NCBI GenBank assembly: GCA_903891085.1
Contig: CAITDJ010000107.1
Coordinates: forward strand, 53,110-117,109
Direction of reading: 5' to 3'
DNA from: an uncultured Bacteroidota bacterium
Lineage (GTDB): Bacteria > Bacteroidota > Bacteroidia > Bacteroidales > F082
Length of the DNA: 64,000 bases
How positions within the stretch are numbered: the stretch's first letter is position 1; each line of letters starts with the position of its first letter. The notes beneath the pieces are model-generated. The model had not been told where the DNA came from. It saw nothing but the letters and a program-made list of their open reading frames with translations, and did no database searches. The translations under genes and the position numbers were made by a program. Shown piece after piece: positions 36,538 through 45,266 of this stretch.

Positions 36538-38004
36538 ATGAAAAAATTACATTTTGCAGTTGCCCTTTTACTCGGGGCATCGCTTTTTATTTCATGCCAA
36601 AAGGAAAAATCCAGGTCAACAGGATGGAACTATAATGATCCGTCTATGGGTGGATTTGAAGTTGCCAGTTCTAAGGAACAGATAACCGGTCCTGGTTTGG
36701 TTGCTATTGAAGGCGGAACCTTTCTGATGGGAGGAACTCAGGAAGATTTGCTTTATGATTGGAACAATATGCCACGTCAGGTAACGGTTTCATCGTTTTA
36801 CATGGATATGACCGAGGTAAGTAACCTCGATTATCTTGAGTATATCTATTGGCTAAACCGGGTCTATGGTCAAAATTATCCGATGATTGTGCAGAAAGAA
36901 ATGCCCGATACATTGGTATGGAGAAACCGTATGTCGTTTAACGAACCCATGATAGAAATTTATTTCCGTCATCCATCGTATCAGGATTATCCGGTTGTCG
37001 GTGTCACCTGGGTTCAGGCAAACAATTATGCCAACTGGCGCACTGACCGTGTAAATGAAATGTTGCTGATCAAAGCAGGTATTCTCGATTTTGATCCGGC
37101 ACAAAAAGATGCTGATAACTTTAATACAGAAGCTTATCTGGCTGGTCAATATGCCGGACTGGTGAAAAATGGAAAAGAAAATCTTGACCCTAGTGGAACA
37201 GGTGTAAGAGCAGTGCGCTTTGAAGACGGCCTTATGCTTCCCAAATATCGCCTTCCAACAGAGGCTGAATGGGAATATGCGGCACTTGGTCTGGTTGGAA
37301 ATACAAAAAATGAACGTGTCGTTGAGCGCAAGGTTTATCCATGGAACGGCGAAGGTCTTCGTACGGATGATAAGAAATATTTTGGAAGTTTTGTTGCCAA
37401 TTTTAAACGCGGATCAGGCGACTATATGGGTGTAGCCGGTAGTTTGAATGATGGTGCTTCGGTGCCTGCACCAGTTGGTTCCTATTGGCCAAACGATTAT
37501 GGCTTGTATAATATGGGAGGTAATGTGTCGGAATGGGTGTTAGACGTTTACCGTCCACTTTCACATGAAGATGTTGCCGACTACAACCCTTATCGTGGAA
37601 ATGTCTTCAAAAACAAAAAAAGAGATGCTGATGGATTTATCGCTCCTAAGGATTCTCTTGGTCGCATAGAATACGTTGAAGTGACTGCAAAAGAAGCAGC
37701 AAACCGTAAAAATTACCGTCAGGCAAACGCGGTTAATTATGGTGATGGCGATTTTATGTCATCTATTCAGCGTGATTGGTCAAATGCACCTGTTGATGAT
37801 AATCTCACAGGACAGATGTATGAGTATGGTGTAACAACCTTGATTTCGGACAAAGCACGTGTTTTTAAAGGTGGTTCGTGGGCCGACAGAGGTTATTTCC
37901 TGAGTCCTGGTGTGCGTCGTTTCCTTAACGAAGACGAAGCATCTTATTCTGTCGGATTCCGTTGTGCAATGAACAAAGTTGGTAGTTCTTTAGTGAATAA
38001 TTAA
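36538..38004 (+). CDS. gldJ: GldJ-like gliding/T9SS lipoprotein
   Basis: The ATG at 36538 gives a standard lipoprotein signal (MKKLHFAVALLLGASLFISC with lipobox); an ATG at 36517 would add seven residues. The mature part of about 470 residues has a formylglycine-generating-enzyme-like (FGE-sulfatase) fold. It shows IEGGTFLMGGTQED, MTEVSNLDYLEYIYWLN, LPTEAEWEYAAL, YNMGGNVSEWVLDVY, VFKGGSWAD and a final VGFRCAM. GldJ and GldK share this fold and form the periplasmic ring of T9SS and gliding machinery. Its place next to porU/porV and murF is the usual gldJ context. Confidence 0.88.
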   Translation: MKKLHFAVALLLGASLFISCQKEKSRSTGWNYNDPSMGGFEVASSKEQITGPGLVAIEGGTFLMGGTQEDLLYDWNNMPRQVTVSSFYMDMTEVSNLDYLEYIYWLNRVYGQNYPMIVQKEMPDTLVWRNRMSFNEPMIEIYFRHPSYQDYPVVGVTWVQANNYANWRTDRVNEMLLIKAGILDFDPAQKDADNFNTEAYLAGQYAGLVKNGKENLDPSGTGVRAVRFEDGLMLPKYRLPTEAEWEYAALGLVGNTKNERVVERKVYPWNGEGLRTDDKKYFGSFVANFKRGSGDYMGVAGSLNDGASVPAPVGSYWPNDYGLYNMGGNVSEWVLDVYRPLSHEDVADYNPYRGNVFKNKKRDADGFIAPKDSLGRIEYVEVTAKEAANRKNYRQANAVNYGDGDFMSSIQRDWSNAPVDDNLTGQMYEYGVTTLISDKARVFKGGSWADRGYFLSPGVRRFLNEDEASYSVGFRCAMNKVGSSLVNN

Positions 38005-38022
38005 TATTTCATTTCGATATTC

Positions 38023-38058
38023 AAAAACCCCGTCATATAGCTAATGATGGGGTTTTTT
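38023..38058 (+). terminator. Terminator after gldJ
   Basis: AAAACCCCGTCAT-atagcta-ATGATGGGGTTTTTT is a strong hairpin with a T-run. The murF start codon follows its last T by only two bases. Confidence 0.85.
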
Positions 38059-38059
38059 C

Positions 38060-39367
38060 ATGCAAAATACTATGGATGCCAGACTATTGCAAATTTATTC
38101 ACTCTTCAAAAAACATCCTTCTGTTTGTACTGATTCGCGAAAATTGAAGGAAGGTGATCTGTTTTTCGCCCTTAAGGGCGATAATTTTGATGGAAATAAG
38201 TATGCGATTCAGGCCATCGAAAATGGTGCCGTTTGTGCAGTGGCCGATGATATCGATTTGCCACACCATGAAAATCTGATACTTGTTGATGATGTATTGA
38301 CAACACTGAGGTTGTTGGCCACGCATCACCGTAAATTAATGAAGGCCACTGTTATAGGGATTACCGGAACCAATGGAAAAACAACTACGAAAGAATTACT
38401 AGCGGCTGTTTTGTCATCCACCTTTAAGACAATCTGTACACAGGGAAATCTCAACAATCATATCGGTGTTCCTTTGACTATGCTTTCGATCAACGAAGAA
38501 ACTGAAATGGCTGTGATTGAAATGGGTGCAAACCATCAGGGAGAAATCCGTCATTTATGCAGTATTGCCCAACCCGATTTCGGGATTATCACGAATATCG
38601 GTAAGGCCCATTTAGAAGGTTTTGGTAGTTTCACAGGTGTTATCAATGCAAAAAGTGAATTGTATGCGTATATAGATGATCATGGTGGTGAAATTTTTGT
38701 AAATATGGATAACCCGCTTCTTGCAACCCTATCAAAAAATATTTCCAGACATACCTATGGTTCAGATATCAAGGCAGATATGTATGCCGAAATAATTTCA
38801 GCCGATCCTTTCGTGAATTTGCGTTGGGAATACAAAAACAACCAATCGGTTTTAAAAACCCGGTTGATTGGTGAGTACAATGCTGAAAATATAATGGCCG
38901 CAATCGCCATTGGAAGTCACTTTGGCGTTGGGAAAAGTGAAATAAACAATGCTATCTCAGCCTATAGTCCTGTTAATTTTCGGTCCCAGCTTATCGAAAC
39001 TGAGCATAACAGGATAATAATGGATGCTTATAATGCAAATCCTGTAAGCATGGAAGCCGCCATCAGGAACTTCAATAAGTTTATGAATCGCAATGCCTGG
39101 TTTATTATTGGTGATATGTTGGAATTGGGCACGGAAAGTGATTATGAGCATGCTGAAATGTTGAGATTGCTGACAGACATAGATGCTGAAAATGTAATTT
39201 TGGTCGGGAAAAATTTCGGCGAGGTGTATGGAGGAGATGACTGGCTTCATTTCAACGATGTGGAATCACTTAATCTGCATCTTAAGAAGAAACCAATCAG
39301 GGCTTGTGATATTTTATTGAAAGCATCGCGCGGCATTGGACTCGAAAAAGCACTACCCTTTTTATAA
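38060..39367 (+). CDS. murF: UDP-MurNAc-tripeptide--D-Ala-D-Ala ligase
   Basis: The 435-residue protein shows the Mur ligase set. These are CTDSRKLKEGDLFFALKGDNFDG at the N-terminus, the ATP loop GITGTNGKTTTKELLAA, AVIEMGANHQGEIRHLC, DFGIITNIGKAHLEGFGS and a C-terminal IIGDMLELGTES. It adds D-Ala-D-Ala to the cytoplasmic peptidoglycan precursor. The first ATG lies directly behind the gldJ terminator; a second at 38072 (MDARLLQIY) gives a slightly shorter protein. It is followed after one base by anmK, giving a small cell-wall operon. Confidence 0.95.
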   Translation: MQNTMDARLLQIYSLFKKHPSVCTDSRKLKEGDLFFALKGDNFDGNKYAIQAIENGAVCAVADDIDLPHHENLILVDDVLTTLRLLATHHRKLMKATVIGITGTNGKTTTKELLAAVLSSTFKTICTQGNLNNHIGVPLTMLSINEETEMAVIEMGANHQGEIRHLCSIAQPDFGIITNIGKAHLEGFGSFTGVINAKSELYAYIDDHGGEIFVNMDNPLLATLSKNISRHTYGSDIKADMYAEIISADPFVNLRWEYKNNQSVLKTRLIGEYNAENIMAAIAIGSHFGVGKSEINNAISAYSPVNFRSQLIETEHNRIIMDAYNANPVSMEAAIRNFNKFMNRNAWFIIGDMLELGTESDYEHAEMLRLLTDIDAENVILVGKNFGEVYGGDDWLHFNDVESLNLHLKKKPIRACDILLKASRGIGLEKALPFL

Positions 39368-39368
39368 A

Positions 39369-40442
39369 ATGATTGTTCCGGCAAAGTATACTGTAATCGG
39401 ACTCATGTCAGGATCATCGCTCGATGGTCTCGATTTGGTGTGTTGTCAATTCACCATAAAAGAAGACAAATGGCATTACACCATTGAGGCAGCTGAGTGT
39501 ATGGATTATCCTGAAGAGGTAATCAGGTATCTTACTGATGCATTTTATAAAAACCCTGATGAAATACGGCAGATTGATATCAATTATGGAAAATTCTTAG
39601 GGAAACAAATAAATAGTTTCATTCAAAAATTCGGTCTGCAACCTGATTTTATTGCGTCGCATGGACATACTATATTTCACCGTCCAAATGAAGGATACAC
39701 CTTGCAAATTGGTGATGGTAAGGCAATGGCCAATGCGACCAATCTTATGGTTATCAATGATTTTCGTTCGCTCGATGTGAAAAAAGGCGGACAAGGTGCT
39801 CCCCTCGTTCCGGTGGGTGATCGCTTTCTTTTTGATGAATTTGGCATTTGTTTAAATATCGGTGGGATTGCCAATATTTCCTTTGAACACCAAGGCGAAC
39901 GCATCGCATTTGATGTTTGTATTGCAAATCAGGTATTGAACTTTCTGGCAGGCAGGGAAGGACTAAACTACGATAATGGTGGAGAATTGGCGCGTATTGG
40001 CAATTTGAATCATTCCTTGTTGCTCAGGCTGAATGCGTTAGATTATTATAAAAAGACATTTCCAAAATCACTTGGTCGTGAATACTTCGAAAAAACACTG
40101 TTGCCATTGATGATGCAATCCGATCTTAGTACAGCAGATTTGCTGCGTACAATGGTCGAGCATATTGCCGATCAAATTGCAAAAAGCATCGAACATCAGC
40201 CTCTAAGCAATGTTTTGGTTACGGGTGGCGGTGCATTCAATGATTTCCTGATCGAACAACTTTCATGCAAAAGTAAACACAGCATGGTAATACCTGATGC
40301 ACTGACGATAAACTTTAAGGAAGCCATTGTTTTCGCTTTTCTAGGTTTATTGCGCAGCCGTAACGAAATAAACTGCTTTAAAAGTGTTACTGGTGCGTCG
40401 GAGGACAGTTGCTCCGGGGTTATACACTATCCGGCGATTTGA
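39369..40442 (+). CDS. anmK: Anhydro-N-acetylmuramic acid kinase
   Basis: The protein has 357 residues from the ATG at 39369, one base after the murF stop. IGLMSGSSLDGLD is the AnmK signature; ASHGHTIFHRP, LQIGDGKAMA, GAPLVPVGD, CLNIGGIANIS and VLVTGGGAFND complete the hexokinase-like ATP fold. It phosphorylates anhMurNAc released from peptidoglycan so that it can be recycled. Its coupling to murF fits wall recycling. Confidence 0.93.
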   Translation: MIVPAKYTVIGLMSGSSLDGLDLVCCQFTIKEDKWHYTIEAAECMDYPEEVIRYLTDAFYKNPDEIRQIDINYGKFLGKQINSFIQKFGLQPDFIASHGHTIFHRPNEGYTLQIGDGKAMANATNLMVINDFRSLDVKKGGQGAPLVPVGDRFLFDEFGICLNIGGIANISFEHQGERIAFDVCIANQVLNFLAGREGLNYDNGGELARIGNLNHSLLLRLNALDYYKKTFPKSLGREYFEKTLLPLMMQSDLSTADLLRTMVEHIADQIAKSIEHQPLSNVLVTGGGAFNDFLIEQLSCKSKHSMVIPDALTINFKEAIVFAFLGLLRSRNEINCFKSVTGASEDSCSGVIHYPAI

Positions 40443-40579
40443 AACCTGCATATGCTGCGTGCAAAGGAAAAAGCAATTGTTTTGTTGTATTGATACTAAA
40501 ATGAATGAACAAAAGTTAATACAGAGTCTGGTTTTTATTTAGGTCAGATTAGCCTTTTAATTAAACACTATTAATCAAT

Positions 40580-41290
40580 ATGTTATACACAATTCTGTTA
40601 CAGGCCCAGCAAGCAGTAAATGACCTTAATGGCGGCACAGCCATATTGTCCGGTAATAAGACTGAAATGTCATTGTCCGTTTTCGATCTGGCATTGAAAG
40701 GAGGATGGATTATGATTCCGATAGCCATCAGCTCGGTTATTGCCGTTTATATATTTGTAGAACGATATATGGTTATTTCTCGGGCTTCGGTAAACGATAA
40801 AAATCTGATGAATAATATCCGTGAATTTATTCATGCTGGTAAAATTGATTCAGCATTGGCATTATGCAGGAATAATGAAACACCTATTGCGCGAATGATT
40901 GAGAAAGGATTGTCGCGTTTGGGTCGTCCGTTGAATGATATCAATACTGCCATTGAAAATGTTGGTAACCTCGAAGTGAGTAAGCTCGAAAAAGGGGTTA
41001 CAGCCTTGGCAACCATTGCCGGAGCAGCACCTATGTTAGGGTTTTTAGGCACAGTAACTGGGATGGTTCGGGCATTCTATAACATGGCAGCAGCTGGCAA
41101 TAATATTGATATTCAATTGCTGTCGAGCGGAATCTACGAAGCCATGATCACTACAGTTGGAGGATTGATCGTTGGTATTTTGGCTTACGTTCTTTACAAT
41201 ATGTTGGTTTCACGTATTGAAAAGGTAGTTTTTTTACTCGAAGCACGTGCCCTCGAATTTATGGATTTACTTCATGAACCAGTCAGATAG
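40580..41290 (+). CDS. exbB: MotA/TolQ/ExbB proton channel family protein
   Basis: The 236-residue protein has one N-terminal and two C-terminal membrane helices with a cytoplasmic loop. The family motif reads LATIAGAAPMLGFLGTVTGM, followed by AFYNMAAAG and TTVGGLIVGILAYVLYN. It forms the proton channel that energises a TonB- or TolA-like protein. exbD and tonB genes follow on the same strand, so it belongs to an ExbB-ExbD-TonB operon. Confidence 0.93.
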   Translation: MLYTILLQAQQAVNDLNGGTAILSGNKTEMSLSVFDLALKGGWIMIPIAISSVIAVYIFVERYMVISRASVNDKNLMNNIREFIHAGKIDSALALCRNNETPIARMIEKGLSRLGRPLNDINTAIENVGNLEVSKLEKGVTALATIAGAAPMLGFLGTVTGMVRAFYNMAAAGNNIDIQLLSSGIYEAMITTVGGLIVGILAYVLYNMLVSRIEKVVFLLEARALEFMDLLHEPVR

Positions 41291-41316
41291 ATTCATATTC
41301 ATTAATAAAGCAGATT

Positions 41317-41733
41317 ATGGCAATTAAAATGCGTGTTAAGAGGAGCAGTGAATTCAGTATGGCATCCATGTCTGATCTGGTTTTTTTATTACTGATTTTC
41401 TTCATGATTACCTCAACCTTGGTAGCTCCGAATGCAGTAAAGTTGTTGCTTCCCTCAAGCAACAGCAAAACCATGTCGAAACAAACAGTTACGGTGTACA
41501 TCAATGACCGGTTTGAGTTTTTTGTAGGAGAAATGAAGACGAATGAATTAGACTTGGAAAACCGGATTGCTGCAAGCATTCAATCGGAAAATGAAGCAAC
41601 AATTGTGTTACGTTCTGATAAATCTGTTCCAGTTCAATATATTGTAAATGTGATAGATGCGGTGAATGAAATCAACAATAAGTCAGATAAAAAACATAGG
41701 GTAATTTTAGCAACCTCGCAACGCAAACCATGA
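41317..41733 (+). CDS. exbD: ExbD/TolR biopolymer transport protein
   Basis: The 138-residue protein has one N-terminal membrane helix bearing the proton-relay Asp (SMSDLVFLLLIFFMITST) and a periplasmic domain with VTVYINDRFEFFVG and IVLRSDKSVPVQYIVNVIDA. It partners the ExbB-like channel encoded 26 bases upstream. Its stop codon overlaps the start of the TonB-like gene by four bases (ATGA), so translation is probably coupled. Confidence 0.93.
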   Translation: MAIKMRVKRSSEFSMASMSDLVFLLLIFFMITSTLVAPNAVKLLLPSSNSKTMSKQTVTVYINDRFEFFVGEMKTNELDLENRIAASIQSENEATIVLRSDKSVPVQYIVNVIDAVNEINNKSDKKHRVILATSQRKP

Positions 41734-42530
41734 GTTGGAAGGATAAAGACCGGCTAAAGGGAATAATTGGAACGATCATTTTTCACATTTTCGTTTTCCT
41801 TTGTTTGACCTTGCTTGCATTGCGAACACCCTTACCAATTCCCGCCGAAGAAGGTGTGGAAGTGGATCTTGGGTTCAGCGACAAGGGCACCGGACTCATT
41901 CAGCCTGACTATGCCGGAAATCAACAGCCGAAGCCTGCCAGTTTGACTAAAAAACAAGACGTTGAAGAGGAAATAATTACACAGCGTGTTGAGGAAGCAC
42001 CGTCTGTTCCTGAAAAAAGAAAGGAAACACCAAAAAAGCCTGTAATTGAAAAGAAAGTTGTCCCTGAAACAAAGCCCGAACCAAATCCAATACCTGTGGA
42101 AGAACCGCAGAAAGTTGATCAGCGTGCAATTTTTAAAGGCAATGGTACAAACTCCCAAACCGGAGGATCGGAAGGGATTACTGGCAAGCCGGGCGATCAG
42201 GGTAGCCCTGATGGATTAAAAGATATCAAGCGATACGATGGTAACGGTGGATCAGGAAACGGTCCAAAAGTCAGTTTGGGTGGCAGAGGTTCGAAGTATC
42301 TCGAAAAGCCAACAGCAGAAGTTGTCGAACGTGGAGAAGTAGTTGTTGAGATTTGGGTAGACCAAAATGGAATTGTTAAAAAAGCCCAGGTAAGTCCCAA
42401 AGGTACTACCATTGTGAATGCTAAATTGAGGGATATTGCAGTGAAAGCGGCCATGAAATCGACATTTGCAGCCGATCAAAATGCAGCAGCGCTTCAAAGG
42501 GGAACGATTACTTATACCTTTATCATATAG
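41730..42530 (+). CDS. tonB: TonB-like energy transducer
   Basis: The 266-residue protein has a short cytoplasmic start and one membrane helix (IIGTIIFHIFVFLCLTLLAL). A long Pro/Glu/Lys-rich periplasmic linker follows (KKPVIEKKVVPETKPEPNPI), then a Gly-rich stretch. The C-terminal TonB-like domain is marked by VVVEIWVDQNGIVKKAQVSP and GTITYTFII. It transmits energy from ExbB/ExbD to TonB-dependent receptors in the outer membrane. It is translationally coupled to exbD and followed by folC. Confidence 0.88.
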   Translation: MSWKDKDRLKGIIGTIIFHIFVFLCLTLLALRTPLPIPAEEGVEVDLGFSDKGTGLIQPDYAGNQQPKPASLTKKQDVEEEIITQRVEEAPSVPEKRKETPKKPVIEKKVVPETKPEPNPIPVEEPQKVDQRAIFKGNGTNSQTGGSEGITGKPGDQGSPDGLKDIKRYDGNGGSGNGPKVSLGGRGSKYLEKPTAEVVERGEVVVEIWVDQNGIVKKAQVSPKGTTIVNAKLRDIAVKAAMKSTFAADQNAAALQRGTITYTFII

Positions 42531-42620
42531 TTTTAAGGTTGAAGGAAAAACTGCTGTCAGCAGTTGCAGCAGATTGCCTGTGTTAATGATTGAAGACTGA
42601 TGGCCAAACAGGAATAGAAA

Positions 42621-43907
42621 ATGGATTACAGCGAGACAACAAATTGGATGTTTCAAAAACTGCCAATGTTTCAACGTATTGGTGGTGCGGCATACAGGGC
42701 CGATCTGAATAACACAATTCAGCTGCTCGATCTGCTTGGGCAGCCACAGGATAAATTCAGGTCAATACATATTGCCGGAACCAACGGAAAAGGCTCTGTT
42801 TCGCATTTGTTGGCTTCAATATTTCAGGATGCAGGCTACAAAACTGGTTTATACACCTCGCCTCACCTCAGAGATTTTCGTGAACGGATCCGCATAAACG
42901 GCGCTATGATTCCACAGGAAAATGTAGTCGGCTTTGTTGAAAAACGTAAAAAAGAATTTGATCAGATGGATCTTTCTTTTTTTGAAATGACTGTTGGTTT
43001 GGCGTTCGATTATTTTGCGAACGAAAAAGTTGATATTGCTATCATTGAAACAGGAATGGGAGGGAGGCTCGACTCCACAAACCTGATCACACCATTGTTA
43101 AGTGTAATTACGAATATTGGACTCGATCATACGCAATTTCTTGGTGATACACTTTCAGCCATTGCTACAGAAAAAGCCGGTATTATAAAAAAAAATATTC
43201 CAGTAGTCATTGGAGAAACCCAACTCGAAACCAGTGATGTATTCCTGACAAAAGCTGAAGAAAAAACTTCTGAGATTTTTTTTGCCGATCGGCAGTTCAG
43301 CGCTAAAAGACTCGAATCATTACAAATCAATTCACAGTTTTTTGATATCTGGAAGCAGGATCAATTATATCTTGAACAACTTGAAGTTCCTTTATTGGGG
43401 CGCTATCAGCAAAAAAATATTGTTACTGTATTGTGTGCTATCGATCAATTGAAAAGTAATTTTCACATCGATCATAATAATATTCGGGATGGCATTTCCA
43501 ATGTTACCCGACAAACAGGATTGATGGGCCGTTGGCAAATAATGGGGCAAAATCCGGTCATCATCGCTGATACAGGCCATAACCAGGATGGAATAAAAGA
43601 AGTAGTGTTGCAATTGAAACAAATGCGATTCAACCATCTGCATATTGTGTTGGGTATGGTGAATGATAAAAATATTGAAGGTATGCTTCGGTTATTTCCT
43701 AATACTGCAACCTATTATTTTTGTAAAGCTGATATCCCACGCGGATTCGATGCGCAGAAACTTGCCACCATTGCTTCTGAATTTGGATTGCGTGGCGAGG
43801 TGTATGATTCGGTTTGGAGTGCTTACAACCGTGCCCGCCATGCAGCAAGATTTGATGATGTAGTTTTTGTTGGTGGCAGCAATTTTGTGGTGGCTGAAGT
43901 ACTGTAG
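42621..43907 (+). CDS. folC: Folylpolyglutamate/dihydrofolate synthase
   Basis: The 428-residue protein has the Mur-ligase-like ATP loop HIAGTNGKGSVSHLLASIFQ, GLYTSPHLRDFRERI, IETGMGGRLDSTN, LDHTQFLGDT and IADTGHNQDGIKE, all hallmarks of FolC. It adds glutamate to dihydropteroate and to reduced folates. Its place after exbB-exbD-tonB is a common arrangement in Bacteroidota. The start is the ATG at 42621, 90 bases after the tonB-like gene. Confidence 0.93.
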   Translation: MDYSETTNWMFQKLPMFQRIGGAAYRADLNNTIQLLDLLGQPQDKFRSIHIAGTNGKGSVSHLLASIFQDAGYKTGLYTSPHLRDFRERIRINGAMIPQENVVGFVEKRKKEFDQMDLSFFEMTVGLAFDYFANEKVDIAIIETGMGGRLDSTNLITPLLSVITNIGLDHTQFLGDTLSAIATEKAGIIKKNIPVVIGETQLETSDVFLTKAEEKTSEIFFADRQFSAKRLESLQINSQFFDIWKQDQLYLEQLEVPLLGRYQQKNIVTVLCAIDQLKSNFHIDHNNIRDGISNVTRQTGLMGRWQIMGQNPVIIADTGHNQDGIKEVVLQLKQMRFNHLHIVLGMVNDKNIEGMLRLFPNTATYYFCKADIPRGFDAQKLATIASEFGLRGEVYDSVWSAYNRARHAARFDDVVFVGGSNFVVAEVL

Positions 43908-44101
43908 TCTTATTTTGTTACCAAATTGAAAGGCGTTTTTATCGGTTTGTAGTAGGCAGGTTGAAGTCAGAAAGGCCTGTTATCCCAAGTTGTTGAATTT
44001 GGTACATTATTTCTTTGTTAATGTTTGATGCTATCTTCGGTTAGATGTCAATTGACCTCACTGCTTTTCATTAACTTTGTCATTACCTAATTCATGAAAA
44101 A

Positions 44102-44557
44102 ATGAAAGCAAATCTTACCCAAATCAACGAATTTCTTGATAACAAAGCGATGGCTTTTGTCGGAGCATCGAGGAATGAAAAAAAATTCGGGACTCAGGTA
44201 TTTATTCATCAACAAAAGCTTGGCTATATATTGTATCCTGTTCATCCCGAAGCAGCAGAAATTCAGGGCGTTACATGTGTTAATCATATTAGTGACCTTC
44301 CTGTTAAAGTGAAATCAATATGTCTTTTTACACACAAACAAGCAACTGATTCTATCGTTGAAGAATCATTGAAACATGGTATTACCCAAATCTGGGTTCA
44401 GCAGTTTTCCGAAACGGAAAAAACATCACAATTAGTTCAAAATTTTCTACAGGCAAATATCGTTACAGGCAGGTGTGTTTTCATGTACACTGAATCCAGT
44501 GGAATGCACAATTTTCACCGAAAAGTGAATAAAATGTTTGGTACGATTGCCAAATAG
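44102..44557 (+). CDS. CoA-binding domain protein (YccU-like)
   Basis: The 151-residue protein is a stand-alone Rossmann CoA-binding domain: AFVGASRNEKKFGTQVF at the N-terminus, LGYILYPVHPEAAEIQG, VKSICLFTHKQATDSIVEE and ITQIWVQQFSE. Its end, MHNFHRKVNKMF, is also typical of the group. Ligand and process are unknown. It stands alone on the plus strand and converges on the acyltransferase gene with a gap of ten bases. Confidence 0.8.
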   Translation: MKANLTQINEFLDNKAMAFVGASRNEKKFGTQVFIHQQKLGYILYPVHPEAAEIQGVTCVNHISDLPVKVKSICLFTHKQATDSIVEESLKHGITQIWVQQFSETEKTSQLVQNFLQANIVTGRCVFMYTESSGMHNFHRKVNKMFGTIAK

Positions 44558-44567
44558 TTGAAATAAA

Positions 44568-45149
44568 TCAATCTTTCACTGTTGGTGTCAGGTTGAATAA
44601 TTCCGGATGTCGGGCAGTTTTGGTTTTGTAAAATTCTTCGATAATTTTAAAATCTGCATCAAAGTCACCCGACGGGTATATCACAGGGCCAAAACCTGCC
44701 TCTTTTTTTCCGTAATCTAAAAACCCAAGTAATATGGGTACGTTAGCGCGTAAGGCTATATAGTAAAAACCTCTTTTCCATTGTGTAACAAGTTTACGCG
44801 TGCCTTCTGCAGCAACGACCATATTCAATTGCTGACTATTATTAAACAACATGGCCATTTCCTCAACAAGATTGTTTTTCCTGCCCCGATCCACTGGAAT
44901 GCCACCGGCACGTTTCAATAATCCCCCCAATGGGTTCTGAAAGGCTTCTTTCTTAATCAAAAACTTGACAGGAACGCCAAATTTGAAATAAACCAATCTT
45001 CCGATAAAAAAATCAAGATTACTTGTGTGTGGAGCGCCAATAATTACGCATTTATTTATTTCAGGAGGCATGGTCCCAGTTATTTTCCAACCTAATAAGT
45101 TAAGTATAATCCCTGAAATAGTACGCATAGTTTTGAGTTTAGCCGCCAA
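44568..45149 (-). CDS. PlsC-family acyltransferase
   Basis: The 193-residue protein has the acyltransferase motifs HTSNLDF (H-X4-D catalytic pair), LLKRAGGIPVDRGRK and AAEGTRK (acyl-acceptor glycerol-phosphate binding), then ALRANVPILLGFLDY. It resembles short 1-acylglycerol-3-phosphate acyltransferases or related glycerolipid acyltransferases of the inner membrane. The start may be the internal ATG at 45128. The exact substrate is not evident. Confidence 0.82.
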   Translation of the reverse strand: MAAKLKTMRTISGIILNLLGWKITGTMPPEINKCVIIGAPHTSNLDFFIGRLVYFKFGVPVKFLIKKEAFQNPLGGLLKRAGGIPVDRGRKNNLVEEMAMLFNNSQQLNMVVAAEGTRKLVTQWKRGFYYIALRANVPILLGFLDYGKKEAGFGPVIYPSGDFDADFKIIEEFYKTKTARHPELFNLTPTVKD

Positions 45150-45215
45150 AGATACAAAAATAGAAGTTTGACTTTTTTTTAATAATTATTGGTTAATTGA
45201 TTGATATACAATAAA

Positions 45216-45248
45216 AAAACCGTGGACAAAATCTTGTCCACGGTTTTG
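45216..45248 (-). terminator. Terminator of the T9SS-cargo gene
   Basis: AAAACCGTGGACAA-gatt-TTGTCCACGGTTTT forms a long perfect stem with T-run, 19 bases after the stop codon of the large secreted protein. Confidence 0.88.
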
Positions 45249-45266
45249 TAAATTCTACAACAGAAA

